Of a DNA stretch of 64,000 nucleotides, positions 1 to 12,030 are shown piece by piece. The notes below the pieces were generated by a model. The model had not been told where the DNA came from, ran no database searches, and worked only from the letters and a program-made list of their open reading frames with translations. Source of the DNA: Stereocaulon alpinum (Eukaryota; Ascomycota; Lecanoromycetes; Lecanorales; Stereocaulaceae); assembly GCA_018257865.1 (NCBI GenBank), contig JAEUBA010000021.1:186001-250000 (forward strand), in the 5' to 3' direction. Made by a program: the position numbers and the translations under genes. Position 1 is the first letter of the stretch; the number at the start of each line of letters is the position of its first letter.

Positions 1-290
1 GACTGCCTAGCACGAGGCCTTTGGCGGTCCTTGGTATAGGACTTTGCACTCATGGCGCTGGTAAAGGCACCCGCTGCACTGTGGAACAAACATGCGATGA
101 TAGGTCTTTACCTATGGGGAGGTAGTCTGGGAGGACTCTTCTACAGACTGGGTGGATGCTGGTCTGGCATCGTTGTCGCCCAAACATAATAGGCACGGAC
201 CGCGAGGTATGGAAGTGTTTAATTGTTGTGATTCAGATCAGGTTACTATCAAGAGGCGTAACAGAGCTGTTGTGCACAACCGGAGACTCT

Positions 291-1256
291 TCAACTGTCA
301 GGCGTTATAAATGACCTCAATCCTTGCAAGTTCTTCATCCTGGTTACTGCTTGCAGCTCCTGCGTGGCATGCTTGCCGTGATTTTCCTCTCGATCGAGCA
401 GCACACTATCCCACCCTGCTTGCTCAGCCCCTCTAAAGTCCTTTTCTAGATCGTCTCCGACATGAATGTATCGATCGCCCTGTTTCTTGGGACCCCATCC
501 AGAGTACACGACTTGCCTGGCAGCGTCGAAAATCTTACGAGAAGGCTTTTCAAAACCGACATCGTAGCTCATTATAACGAAATCGATATCGTCTTCCTCG
601 CCTTCGAAAAAGTTCAAGCTTTGTGCTGGTGTTCCATGCCTCCGTGGGTTCACCTTCAAGCCAAGACTAGAGAGAACAGAAGGCACACGATCATCGGAAT
701 TTGTGATGACTCCAACAATGAGCTTGCGAGCTGCTGGATCTCGCTTTGAGATGTCTCTGATTTGACGTAATTCTTCGAATGCTGGAACAACATCAGGATA
801 TAACATGTAACCATCTGAGGAGCCGAAGCGATGCAACAGGTCTTGGACAAGGTTTTGAGGCAAAGATGAGGATCTATAGAATGGCTGGAATGTGGTATGA
901 ATGACCTAGGAAGTCATGAGCCCTACCTTACTGTTGGAGTGTGACGTCAAGCGGAGGGTAACGTTGCTTGTACGAAAAACAGATCGGGACGCTGGATCAG
1001 AAGAACATCAGGTTCACCATACATTCGACCACCACTGAGAAGCTCCCATCCCTACTTGCTTGCCGTAGTTCGGCGCTTTGTTCTGCTCTTTTTTGAAGAC
1101 ATCTCGGAAATTGTTCGCTATCTGATCATCGGTAAAACCCGACAGTCCATAGCTTCTAGCAACATTGGCATAAGATTTGCCTATCGATTCTCGGGGGGTG
1201 AACAAAGTACCAAATACATCAAAGGTGAGAACCAGCCGCATAGGATGTCGGTACAT
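291..1256 (-). CDS. HAD-superfamily hydrolase, HDHD3-like
   Basis: Predicted phosphatase-type hydrolase of the haloacid dehalogenase superfamily, closest by eye to the HDHD3 group; substrate unknown. Proposed exons on the minus strand are 1256-1023, 966-932 and 873-291, giving 283 aa with all phases consistent; both introns are 57-58 bp and GT-AG. Motif I is TFDVFGTLF near residue 14 (nucleophile Asp), motif II is ITNSD, the motif III lysine lies in FEKPSRKIF, and motif IV is HVGDDLEKDF with the metal-binding acidic residues. All four catalytic motifs are present, so the enzyme should be active. The start at 1256 gives a 5-residue extension before a second Met; either could be used. The short middle exon is the least certain part. 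It is divergent to the HMG-CoA synthase gene. Confidence 0.85.
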
Positions 1257-1791
1257 CTGCTGTTGCCTTCTGAAAATGCTGCTGACGGGTCACCTCCGCT
1301 GTGTCTTGATTGAGCTCGGGAAACGAGAGAATCCGGAAGTGGCACGACTCGGCAAAGACCCTTAAAAGTTTAGCGCGAGCGCGTGGGTCACGGAGCTAAA
1401 GCAAGGGGCCTAGGGCGAAGAAAAACAAAATTCGCAGCCTGTTGGGTAATAATTAATTTTTGATAATTAATGCCATCGTCCACCTAACTATCTGTCTCAG
1501 AGCTTCAAATAACGCCAGGCACAACCAACTAGAATCGCGCAATTGCGTTAACAACACTGCGAGCAACCCAATTCTACCATTCCTTCTGCCCCATCTTCGT
1601 CGCGACACTCTCGACCTTATTTGTTGATTCTGTGAGCATACCATCTTAGGAAAAATTGCTCTCCGGCTGTGCTCGTTCGCAAAAGGGAAAACAATTCACC
1701 TTTGCCTTCCCTCGCCCACAGCCTCTTGACGTCTCCCAAAAGACCTTGAGCCTCCACAATCCTCCACAATAGTTCCAAGACTTCTTTCCAC
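1257..1791. other. divergent intergenic region
   Basis: This 535-bp gap separates two divergently transcribed genes and must hold both promoters. The 150 bp before the HMG-CoA synthase start are pyrimidine-rich with a repeated CCTCCACAAT block just upstream of the ATG. No further gene is seen. Confidence 0.5.
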
Positions 1792-3363
1792 ATGGCGACC
1801 CGACCTCAGAACATTGGCATCAAAGCCATTGAAATCTACTTTCCAAGTCTGGTATGAGAAGAATACTCAATCTATAAGCCTTGATCATTTCTTGAGCTTT
1901 TCGTGTCACGTAGCTGACAGATTCTCCCAGTGCGTCGACCAGGCAGAACTCGAGAAGTTCGATGGCGTTAGTCAGGGGAAATACACCATTGGTCTAGGCC
2001 AGACTAAGATGAGCTTCTGTGATGATCGAGAAGGTAAGGATTCCATACCTGTACCCGCACGGGGTACCTGGCTGATGCTCAGGTCGTGAAGACATCTACT
2101 CTTTCGCCCTTACCACTGTCTCCTCCCTTCTCCGCAAATACTCTATAGATCCCAAATCGATTGGTCGACTCGAAGTCGGCACAGAGACACTCCTTGACAA
2201 GTCGAAGTCAGTAAAGTCAGTGCTCATGCAGCTATTCCAAGAGCATGGCAACACCAACATCGAGGGAGTGGATACTGTAAATGCTTGCTATGGTGGAACC
2301 AATGCCCTGTTCAATGCCATCAACTGGGTGGAATCCTCTGCTTGGGATGGACGTGATGCTATTGTCTGCGCTGGAGATATAGCCCTCTACAAAAAAGGCA
2401 ACGCCCGTCCCACGGGAGGTGCCGGGTGCGTTGCCATGCTCATTGGTCCCGATGCACCTCTTGCCTTCGAGCCCGGTATGAGAGGGACCTACATGCAGCA
2501 TGCCTACGACTTTTACAAGCCAGACCTTACATCTGAATACCCTGTCGTTGACGGCCACTTCTCTGTCAACTGCTACACTGAAGCTGTGGATGCTTGTTAT
2601 AAGGCGTACAATGCTCGTGAGGAAACTCTGCAGAAGAACGGGGTTGCCAATGGTGTACATGGGCCTTCGGAAGAGGTCAAAACTCCACTGGATCGCTTTG
2701 ATCATGTCCTTTTCCACTCGCCGACCTGCAAGTTAGTAGCTAAGTCATATGCCCGCATGTTGTATAATGACTATCGCGCCTCGCCAGAGAATCCTGCTTT
2801 TGAATCAGTTCCTACAGAACTCAAAGACATGAGCTACCAGACATCGTTGAGCGATAAGACTGTCGAGAAGACTTTCATGGCCCTCAGCAAGAAACAATTC
2901 CAGGCAAGAGTTCAGCCTAGCATTCAAGTGCCCACCATGTGTGGCAACATGTACTGTGCTAGCGTATATGGGTCCCTTGTCAGCCTTCTCAGTAATGTTC
3001 CCAGTGAGCAATTTAAAGGTCGACGGGTCGCTATCTTTAGTTATGGAAGTGGTCTGGCTAGCTCATTGTTCAGCATGAAGGTTGTAGGAGATGTCAGTGG
3101 GATGGTCAAGGCTCTTAACCTACACGAACGACTAGACGCCCGGAACACAGTGCCTCCAGAGACTTATGACGAGGTCAGTGGAAAGTTGGCATTGCTCATA
3201 AGATTATATGCTGACATTGTGTTAGATGTGTTTACTCCGAGAGAAGGCTCATCTTCAAAAGAGCTATTTGCCTAAAGGAAACCCTGAAACGATCACCAAG
3301 GGAACGTACTACCTTACAGAGATCGACGAGATGTTCAAGCGGAAGTACGAGATTAAGGCTTAG
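1792..3363 (+). CDS. ERG13: hydroxymethylglutaryl-CoA synthase
   Basis: Condenses acetyl-CoA with acetoacetyl-CoA to HMG-CoA, the first committed step of the mevalonate/ergosterol pathway; cytosolic. Exons 1792-1851, 1931-2033, 2092-3173 and 3226-3363 join to 460 aa, the usual length for fungal enzymes. The start gives MATRPQNIGIKAIEIYFPS, the conserved N-terminus. The catalytic Cys is in VNACYGGTNAL, the general-acid Glu in VGTETLLDKSK, and the active-site His in LFHSPTCKLVAKS. The last exon restores the conserved C-terminus ending KRKYEIKA before TAG at 3361. Intron 2 has two AG candidates; only the second (2090-2091) keeps the frame and regenerates DREDIYSF. Nothing suggests it belongs to the metabolite cluster; it looks like the single housekeeping copy. 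Confidence 0.97.
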
Positions 3364-4008
3364 GACTCGAGAGCTGTCCAAAGACGAAGTTCTGTCTTCC
3401 ACGGACCTTTTCCCAGTCTTATGCGATTGTTATCCAGCACCAAGTGGTGCTTACCATTGTCGTATGCAGATGTTTGGGTGGCATCCAGAGCATAGATCGC
3501 TTCTCGATTGGGTGCTCTTATAGAGGATGGTGTGCATATTTCTGCTTCACAAATGAGGTGGCTTGAGGAACGGTGATGCTTGATGTTTAATCATTGGCCA
3601 GGAACAGCGGACTTGTATATAGATGCCACCAGGAAGCTTTGTAGATAACAAAGGCCGCCATGCCGCTATGGGCTGTTCCACTGACTCTCAGAACTGGGAC
3701 ATGCATCATATATGCCTCACATGCGTTTAGTGTAACGTGTACCAACGATTGAGGCAAAGTTTGAGCTTTGGCATCTTAGCCTCTCAGGTTTTCTTGGCGT
3801 TGACACACCAGTCTTTTCGGCCATCCCTCGTGTTTGTCCTCCCTTCTCTACGCCCACAGTCAGTAATAATTCAACGAAAGAGCAGTCGATATCGAGGCTA
3901 CTATTGAGGAAAGCATGTAATGGATTGATTGTGGTAGATGGTTGCCAACCAAGGCTCGATCGTGTGGCCCTCGCTCATTACTGCGCCGGTCAGGAGGGCT
4001 CAGACACC
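3364..4008 (+). other. intergenic region
   Basis: 645 bp between two co-oriented genes. It should hold the 3' UTR of the HMG-CoA synthase gene and the promoter of the next gene. An open frame extends 35 codons upstream of 4009 but does not look like protein. Nothing else seen. Confidence 0.4.
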
Positions 4009-6358
4009 ATGGCTGAAGAAAGATCAACATCCTCAGCACAGCGACCACGACCTCGTGGATCTGTGCGGTCGTCGAATCCCAATGTTTTCAGTGATGACTA
4101 TGCATTGGGTCCATTGGAGCTGACCGATTCCCGTCACACGAATCTGCCAGATCATGATGGAAGTCATGATGTCGGTTCGCTCTTCCAAGTTCCGGACACA
4201 CCGCGACGGTCGCTATCCTTCCAACGAACACCTGAAGGATCATTTAGAAGGAGCAGGGGGTCTCAAAGAAGTGATGGACATAATTCAATATCATCACGCT
4301 TTGATGAACACGGCTCGCAGGCCTCTCGTGGACCCCGCAGCGTAGCATCTGTTTCAGACTCTGGTCACTCCTTGTCCACACCACACCGTTCAATCCGGAG
4401 CATATCAACGTTTGGAAACCCACGCGCACAGAGTCCATATCAAGGTGCGACGGGACCGAGTCATCCTTATGGGATGTACCCGCAGGATATCGGAGTCGCG
4501 CGGACTCCAAGTGTAGCAACAACGTCGACAATACGGCAACCGGAAAGATTATACTCTGGACCCAATGGGCCCACACAACCCTACGGATTATACACTCAGA
4601 ACACTGTCCCCGAGGATGACCAAAATGTTGTTGCCGGCATACCTCTTGCGATCGGCGCTGGCTTCCCAGGCTTGCAAGGGCAGAACTATGAAAGGCGGCT
4701 TGGGCCGGATGGAGAAGACGTGGACGATCTCATAGGACCAGACGGCTATGCAGAGCAGCTGCCTCCGTACTCACGCTACGCCAATGGCGTGCCTCCGAAA
4801 TACAGTTCAGGGATTGGGAGTTTTCGAAGATCGATGGCGGCGCCGCCTCCCATGGAAGAGTCGCAAGAGACACTGAACAATCTAGAGAGCCCTGCAAGAA
4901 CGAGAGGCGACGCAGGTGCTGTTGACCCCTTCGGAGACAGTGCGACTGAGCTGGACTCAACCACTCCCACTGTTGCAGCCTCCTCAAAGGATGAGGGGGG
5001 AAATTTCAAGGAACGTGTCCGGGAGAAGAGTAGGAGGAAAGTGTGCTGCGGTGTCCTGCCTTGTTGGCTCCTTGCTGTGATTATCATGGCCATCATTTCT
5101 GCGGTCTTCCTTGGAGGTATCATTGGTGGCTTGTTTGCCCATAGGCGGGGTGTAGAGAAAGGCCGAGAAGAAGCTTCAGCGACTGTTACGGTCCCGGCGA
5201 CCGAAGTAGCAGCGTAAGTTTTTACTTCCTTGGGCGTTTTGTTGCCTCTACTAATGTCATGATAGTGCACCGACTACTACCGTCAATACTTCAGACGCAC
5301 CTGATATAGAACCACTAACATCGACGCCTACCAATCTTCCTCCCCTTCCCACAGGCTCATATAACGTCATGCTAGAAAATCCTGGTTTGACATCCAGCTC
5401 TTGTCTAATCGAAGCTTCTCAGGCTAGTGCTTGGGACTGTGCAACTGGGGCCAATCTGAGCATCACTATTACTACGTGGAACGACTTTCCGCAAGTTCAA
5501 GTCTCATATCCTACTCCCCCGAACACGACCATACGTTACGGGTCTCAACCCCCACAATTTGATGGCCAAGCTCCTATGATACTAATGGGAAGCCGAGCGG
5601 ATTCCAACAAAGGTCCCGCTTGGGTCTTTGTGCAGTATTTTAACAAGGTAGTCATACTCCCGCAGGAGGCTCTCCCTAGCCATTACCCGATGCCTAGGCC
5701 TAAACGCTCGCTCTTGGACCGTTGGCTTTTCAATGACAATGGTATTGGCGAGCCTACAAGACTACAAGAGCGCGATCTACGTTCTCAGTGGACCGATAAT
5801 CACTCCGCTAAGGCACCTGACAAGCCTTGGTTTTGCTTTTGGAATGGAACGACGCTCGAAGGTCTAATCTTTGTCACTCAAGACGCGGACCCCAACCCTG
5901 ATGAACCTGAGCCTTCTCCGACCGCAGCAGCAACAAGTACTGCCCAGTCAAGCTCATTGACAACAAGTCCACCCCATCCGTCTCCCGCGTCAGATATAGA
6001 CCCACCGCCTGCGTCACAAGTCAAACGCCAACCTCCGCCGAGTCCGTCGTTATACCCAAAGCTGGTCAAAATTACGGAGCACCGAAACTACAAGAACGCA
6101 TTCCCTCCGTACTGCCAACAGATGCAGATCCTAGACAATGGCCTGCCTGCCCCACTGCTAAATTCGACTGGAGGAAGCATCATTGTGAACCTTACTGAAG
6201 CGGGAACGTTTCTGCTCGATCCAGTCCAGCAAAATGCAGCTGGAGCTGGATTTCCTCCTCCGTGGCCCACTTCGACTCCTTATAGTCAGGGCAGGAAACG
6301 GGCACACAGCAAAAGGGACATGCCCATATGTCAATGCCAATGGACGGGTGGAGCTTGA
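4009..6358 (+). CDS. single-pass membrane protein, fungal, unknown role
   Basis: Exons 4009-5213 and 5266-6358 (52-bp GT-AG intron) encode 765 aa. Residues 1-340 are polar, Ser/Arg/Pro-rich and likely disordered and cytosolic. A Cys-containing juxtamembrane stretch leads into one hydrophobic helix at about residues 345-375 (LLAVIIMAIISAVFLGG). The rest, about 390 residues, has several N-x-S/T sites, paired Cys and Trp-rich blocks, so a type II topology with an extracytoplasmic domain is likely. A linker near residues 570-610 is Ser/Thr/Pro-rich. The ectodomain resembles the fungal-only DUF7820 type, from memory and weakly. ATG 4009 was chosen because the upstream in-frame residues are not protein-like. 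Function unknown; a cell-surface or wall-sensing role would be a guess. Confidence 0.75.
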
Positions 6359-7224
6359 TGGACTTCAACATTGGAGGCGTCGGTCATTGAATTTCCATAA
6401 TATTTTCATAGAATTTCCATTTTCCGACCAGAATCGAATTACGGTGGTAAAATCTTCGGGGCATTGGTGAAATGAGCGCAAGATGGCATGTTCACGCGTG
6501 GAGATGACTAGCAAGGTGTTATGTCTATGGCGTTGTCTGGCACTTTGTGTTGGCTGTTCGTTTACTTCTATGTGTTGTCTGAGAACATCGGGTTTCTGAG
6601 TTGAGTGGGAAGCAATAGAGCAATCTCCAAGAAACTGCTAGTAAATTTCAATACTATAATGAAATCTGAATGAGAAAAGTTCGTCATATTTGCAGTTGGA
6701 TAGTCTGAAAATCACTGAAACGTGATCACCAATACTTACTACTTCCAGACCCGTGCTTGTCAGCCCTATATGCGCGTCGGCATCTCTTGGTAGCTCTGCT
6801 AAACAATTCAACCTAACGTCACGGGCCTTGGCCATTCTAGTGAGCCATAAGGAGACTGCTGACTCGATCATTGCCTGCTCGCTCATGCCTTATCAAAGCC
6901 GGCGTGTGCCATTCACCTAGCTGTCGAGATGACCCACACAACCCCTGCAGCCGCAATCTCCAAGCTCTAGACCGGTTGACCAGCTCGTGCACCCCACCTC
7001 TCTACACTGTCCACCGAACCTACCCGGTAACTTCTTCACCCTTTTCTACTGTAATGTATGATCTGTACAGTCTGACAACCTCTAATCAGCTCACTTGACA
7101 GCTTCCAAGTACAGCAAAACCTACAGCCTGAGCCATATCCAACTGCCGGAGTGCATGTCCTCTCATTGTTCTCTCCAACACTAAACAAGCACAGTGCATC
7201 CGGACAAGGCTGTAGATTTCCGAC
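6359..7224 (+). other. intergenic region
   Basis: 866 bp between co-oriented genes. A short minus-strand open frame starting at 6886 has a GTAAGT donor at about 6738 but no recognisable product and a possible exon 2 of only three codons. I see no supported gene here. Confidence 0.4.
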
Positions 7225-9257
7225 ATGCCTTGCTTCAAGGGGCTGGCCGTCAGCATCCACACTCCTGAAGGCCCTTTGCCGGAGTACTCCATACAAAAGC
7301 AGTCCAAATTTTCCCGCATAAGCTCCTACATTCCGGTACCTCCGGCCAAAATACCACAAGACCCTCTCTCCAACAAACCTGAACAGTCTACGTTTGCTAT
7401 TTCCATTACACTTCTCACACCTGGTCTCAATGTTCCCTACTCCCAACCCAAGCCTACGCCTGAAAATCCATATCCGAGACCACGAACAGTCAGTGGCCTA
7501 CCAAGCATTACAGGAGATCGAGGAAGATATGCTAGTGCTATCGGTCCATACATACCATTGACGACCTCCCAAAATGAGACGATTGCTGCGTACATATACT
7601 TTGATGGTAGGGCAAAAGAGGAGGTGGCGACCCTTCTGAGACGAGGAGAAGAGACGTGGGTCAACTCGCGATGGGTCGGTGTGCCGGAATCAGAAGGCGG
7701 AGGTCTTGCAGAACGCGAGTTTCTATTTCGAGAGGTAGGACTAGAGCGATGGCTCAATGGGCTGGATCTAGAGGGCAAGGACGCAGCTGCGAAGATTGAG
7801 CGTCGGAGACTGAAGATGGAAAAGAAGAGACGACGGAGGAGACACAGTACTGCTCAAGATAGCGATGATGAGGCCGAGTCTTCGATTCTAGGAGCCAGAG
7901 ATCGGACAGAGAAAGGCGTTTTGCGGTACGGTGGCGACTCACAGTCACCGTTGGAGCAAACGTCCGATTCGGACGAGATTTTTCTATCTGATTCAGACTC
8001 GGATGACGATCCAATACCGGAATCGACGGGACAGATCAAAATTGCATTATTTAGAGTCCTTGCTTCAGGGGAGATAAAGAGAGGAGAATACTCGCCTCAA
8101 TTCGACGCACATGATGACGACGATGAGATGGGCAGGAGCACTGACAATGGTACCAATGGCGAAAGCACAGAGGAAGTCGATCATACTACGAGCTTTGCCC
8201 AGCCAAAGTCATTGGATCCCAAATCGATCAGCACTCAGACTGTTACTGGGATAGATCCTCCTGATAAACCATTCGCAGTATTTACATTCCTATACCGTGG
8301 TGAAAGTGAGTTTTCCCTAGCGCAGAAATCAGAGTACAAGTCTGACAAGGAATAGAGCAGCTTCAAAAGATGGGCATTCTCCCATCGACACCCAAAGCCC
8401 AAGAGAAAGCCACAGCACCGACTACAAAGCGGAGGTCTATGCAGGCAGATTTTGCTAACCTTAAGCCGTTGAAACCTAATGGTCTTGCGGGCTTCTCCAA
8501 GTTCCGAGATCCAACTGAGGCGGACACGAATGGAGGTTCCAGCAGCAAGGCAGGGAAGAAGAGGCAGAACGATGCTGATAGCGATGACGAGGATGCCGAA
8601 ATTAAGAACGAAGTCCTCATCAAGCTTGAAGGCGACGAAATGACGGAGTCCAACGGTGTCTTGTCCGCAGAGGATGCAAAGCGCCAGGGCGAGTTGGCTC
8701 AAGGAGTTCAGAAGATCAAGGTGAGCATTCGCCCAAGCTTTCGATGTGAGTGTACACTGACGGCGATTTAGCTCAAACGACAGCATTCTGCGGAGCCCGA
8801 CGATTCACCATCCCCTGCACCAGCCCATCGAAAGTCTCCTTCGTCCAACACGCCAACGGCAGGATCTACACCTCCTTATGCTTCTGGCGATAGGCTATCC
8901 CCGCCTCCGCTCCTACCAAGTACAGCCTACGACGGAACAGCCAGCAAAGCACCTGAAGATTTCATGATAGGCAGTCCGTTGAAGAAGGCGAGGGCGAGTC
9001 TGCCAGGCGTCGACGAAGATTCTTTGCGAGCCAAGTTCGGACTAGGGGTATCAGGGGTCAGAGGAGATGTGCTTGGCGCGATTGAACAGGATAAAGTAGC
9101 GGGTAGTAGTAACGTGGGACCTGCCGCTCAGGACAGTCCTGGATTCCGCAACCCATTTGGGTCTTTGTCACAAGAGAATACAATGTTCGGCAGTCAAATC
9201 GGAACGCAAGGGCCGGACAAAGCTGCGAAGATGGAAGAGATGGAAGAGGAGCTCTGA
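7225..9257 (+). CDS. DUF7918 domain protein
   Basis: Exons 7225-8305, 8356-8720 and 8772-9257 join to 643 aa. The N-terminal ~200 residues carry the fungal DUF7918-type domain (starting with CFKGLAVSIHTPEG and containing YIPLTTSQNETIAAYIYFDG and a ...GERWLNGLDLEGK-like stretch). It is followed by a very basic cluster, KMEKKRRRRRH (about residues 193-203), that could be a nuclear localisation signal, then acidic Ser/Asp-rich low complexity. The domain finishes across the first splice junction, where the frame is restored as RGEKQLQKMGILP. The C-terminal third is Ser/Pro-rich and acidic. Nuclear location is an inference from the basic/acidic pattern; no biochemical role is known for the family. 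Confidence 0.85.
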
Positions 9258-9962
9258 GGCTCCTAGAGAGTATTGAAAAGACGTGATTGCATGCTCAACA
9301 TATTCAAGGCACAGAGTGGTTTTAGAAGGGAGTACAGCTCAGGATGGCGAAGGGGGCATCTTCATATTACCGCGCGACAGCCACGGCTACGGATTCCAAG
9401 GGGTTCAGCGTTCGGTTGGATACAGTGAAAGATAGCTCGAGTATGGGACAAAGAGCATTGTCAGTCATGTTGTAAATTAGCATTAGCATGCTAGATAGTG
9501 GGCATACGAAGCTGCCGGGTTCGGTATGTATCGCATGCAAGAGTGCAATGAAGGTGGCTCATAGAAGTATTAAGTAAGCTGATGCAGATTGATGGCAGTG
9601 GCGACTGTGGCGAGAGGGTAAGTTATACCTTATGCAAGCAAGCAATCTTGAAGAAAAGCTTGGGCGACCAGAGCCAATCGGCTGTTGCCCGCATAGGACC
9701 CTTCCCGGGATCGCGGGTTAGAGAAGACGCCAGCAGTAGGTAGTGCGAAACCTGCAGTTGCATATATTTCCGCCAAGACCCCCAAAATCTTGCCCTTTCC
9801 ACGCAATCTCTTTTCCCTCTCTCCCACCACTTAGTCTCCCAGTCCAATCCATCAGCAGTTCCCACAACGCGCATTGTTCCTCTGCATCATAACTATCAAA
9901 CTCCAACTCCGCCCAAATTCCCTGTCACATCGTACAGAATACGCAGCGCTACCAAAATCATC
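9258..9962 (+). other. intergenic region
   Basis: 705 bp with several short open frames on the minus strand, none protein-like. The last 200 bp are pyrimidine-rich, as is common upstream of fungal start codons. No gene supported. Confidence 0.4.
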
Positions 9963-10687
9963 ATGCTGTCCATCACTCTATTGTTTACTTGCCTATTGGC
10001 CGGCTTTGCCGTTGCCCAGAACAACACGTCAAGTCTCAATCCTAATTCTGTTGATCCGACTATCAGGAGTACGATGTCTTCATGCCCTCAAAGTGTAATG
10101 CTGACTTGTGTGCAACAGATCAATGGTGCCAGGGAGAACAAATCAATTGCCCGACTCTTTGCGGTGGAAAGACTTTCACATCCATGAATTCATGCAGCGG
10201 TGTAAGCTTCAACATCCACTGACCTGTCTGCCTCTGCATTGTCATCTCCCATAATGCCCTTCCAGTCATGTCCACCTGTCACCAAACCTTAACCTGCAGT
10301 TCTCTCCTACCTACACCAAAGCTAATTCGCCATCCCAACCTCTAGGCAGACCTCACCTACAACTGCACGTGCAACAACGGCACCGGTCCCACAAATATAC
10401 TCCAATACTCGGATACACTCCCCAATTCGATTTGCAATCAAATCTTCGCCAACTGCGTCAAAGCGAATCCCGAATCCAGCAACCAGTGCGTCAAGTGCGG
10501 AACACTCAAAGCCAGCGACGTCCCCGCAGCAACTAGCTCCACTTCCTCCTCTGCAGTGTCCGCGACTGCCACAGCCAGCAGTGCGCCCACCTCATCGGGA
10601 AAGTCAAACAATGCTGTGGGGCAGAAGGAGGGTCGGATTGGTGGTGTGGCTGCTGGTGTTATTGCCGCGGCTGCGCTTGTGCTGTAA
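9963..10687 (+). CDS. small secreted GPI-anchored protein, DUF7707
   Basis: Exons 9963-10068, 10119-10201 and 10346-10687 encode 176 aa. The N-terminus MLSITLLFTCLLAGFAVAQ is a clear signal peptide. The Cys-rich core contains the family pattern WCQGEQINCPTLCGGK, then YNCTCNNGT and CNQIFANCVKANP. A Ser/Thr/Ala-rich stalk follows, and the protein ends in a hydrophobic tail (VAAGVIAAAALVL), so a GPI anchor and surface location are expected. The second intron is long (144 bp) and has an extra AG at about 10267; using it would hit a stop after eight codons, so 10346 is the working acceptor. Function unknown; DUF7707 proteins are abundant at fungal surfaces. Confidence 0.85.
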
Positions 10688-11089
10688 ATAGATTGAAGGA
10701 TGAAGCGAGAGGGCACAGTTGAGATTCGATTCCTTTCCAGTATTTCTAGGGTGAGACGCAGCATGGTGTTGGTGCTGGCATTGTTTTAACATACATCAGA
10801 GCGAGCGTTGGTGGTTTGAGCATTGATTAGTGCGGTGGTGTGGTGTGATTCCGCGCTTCAGCATTTTTTTTAGCGGAGCGTTTAAGCATTGTTCCCATGG
10901 CTCAAGGAGGCTTGCGTATACCAAACCTTGACCAGACTAATAGCATTGCAGAGGTAGCTTCTTGTATCCAATTCTACAGACCAGACCAGTCCGCTTTCAA
11001 AGATACCCATGTACGCACTTTTAGATCTATTTGACATTCCCATTCTTCCAGCGTTCTTTCCATTCCTGCACTCCTCAATACGGTACAAC

Positions 11090-11420
11090 TACGCCCTACT
11101 CACCAACTCGACTCCCCCAATCCAACCAGCGACTCTCCACCTTCCGCTCATACATCATTCCCTATTCCCTCCTTTCCCCCTTCCCATCGCCTTCCATCCA
11201 CCCCCTTCCTTACAAAAGGCCTTCTCACCATCACTAACCGGTCTCCAAATCTCAATACAACCAACCAACCTTCCACCCCCACTGTCAAACCTCTAATATT
11301 ACATCATATCATATTCTATCATACCATATCATTCTATTTTTCTATCTATTTCCTTTTTTCTCTTTCTTTCTTTTTTCCCCCTTCTTTTCCATTTTCTTAC
11401 AAAGGGGGAGGGGTCTAATA
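11090..11420 (+). repeat. pyrimidine-rich low-complexity tract
   Basis: Plus strand is strongly C/T-rich with runs such as TTTCTATCTATTTCC and an ATATCAT-type repeat at about 11300-11335. It lies in a 1.34-kb gap between the convergent 3' ends of the GPI protein and SR140-like genes. Open frames here are composition artefacts. Confidence 0.7.
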
Positions 11421-11489
11421 CCCAGGCAGTAGGCAGTAGAAGGATAAAAATGATGAAAACCTATTCATGCTCGCTCGCTCTTTCCATCT

Positions 11490-11810
11490 GGTTTGCGGGG
11501 AGCGGGGAGTGGGGAGCGGGGAGTGGTGGGTGCTGGGTGGTGAGTGGTGGGGTTTGAGTTGATTTGGGGTTGGTTCTTCGATGCTTGGACTTTTTGGGAT
11601 GAGGTTTGGTGGTTGGTTTGGTTTGGGCAGTGGAGATGAAGGTGGAGGAGTTTAGGCGCTTTGCTTGTGGGGGGTGATAGGATGGGTTGCGGGAGGGGGT
11701 TTGGAGGGGGTTTGTGAGGGGGGTTTGTGAGGGGGGGAGGAGAGGGTAGTTGGGAATGGGCTTTGGGAAAGGGGGGAGGAGGGAGGGAGGGAGATGGGAG
11801 TTGGTGATCT
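11490..11810 (+). repeat. G-rich tract with G-quadruplex motif
   Basis: Plus strand is G/T-rich. At 11497-11521 four GGGG runs are separated by exactly three bases each, a textbook intramolecular G-quadruplex pattern; further G runs, including a TTTGTGAGGGG repeat, continue to about 11800. It lies a few hundred bases downstream of the SR140-like gene's stop, on the strand opposite to that gene. Confidence 0.7.
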
Positions 11811-12030
11811 GGGTTGAGTATGCTGATGATTTTGGAGAATGTTTCTGGGGAATTATGTTTCCTATCTTGGATAGAGTAGCAAGCTTTATCTGTCAGTTGA
11901 TACTCGGCTAGGATCTTATTGTGAGTACGCGTTGTTTGATTGTGCTGTGGAAACAAGTGATGCTCCATTGGTAGGGATTAGTACGTATGGAGTAACTATT
12001 GGACTTGCTATAGAAGGTACGGGGTATGAT

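Noticed and set aside
6638..6886. Small minus-strand ORF with a good GTAAGT donor
   Set aside because: No recognisable domain, exon 2 would be three codons, and the coding look is weak; kept as intergenic.
11009..11296. Open frames of 68-95 codons
   Set aside because: They come from the C/T-rich tract; Pro/Leu/Ser composition bias only.
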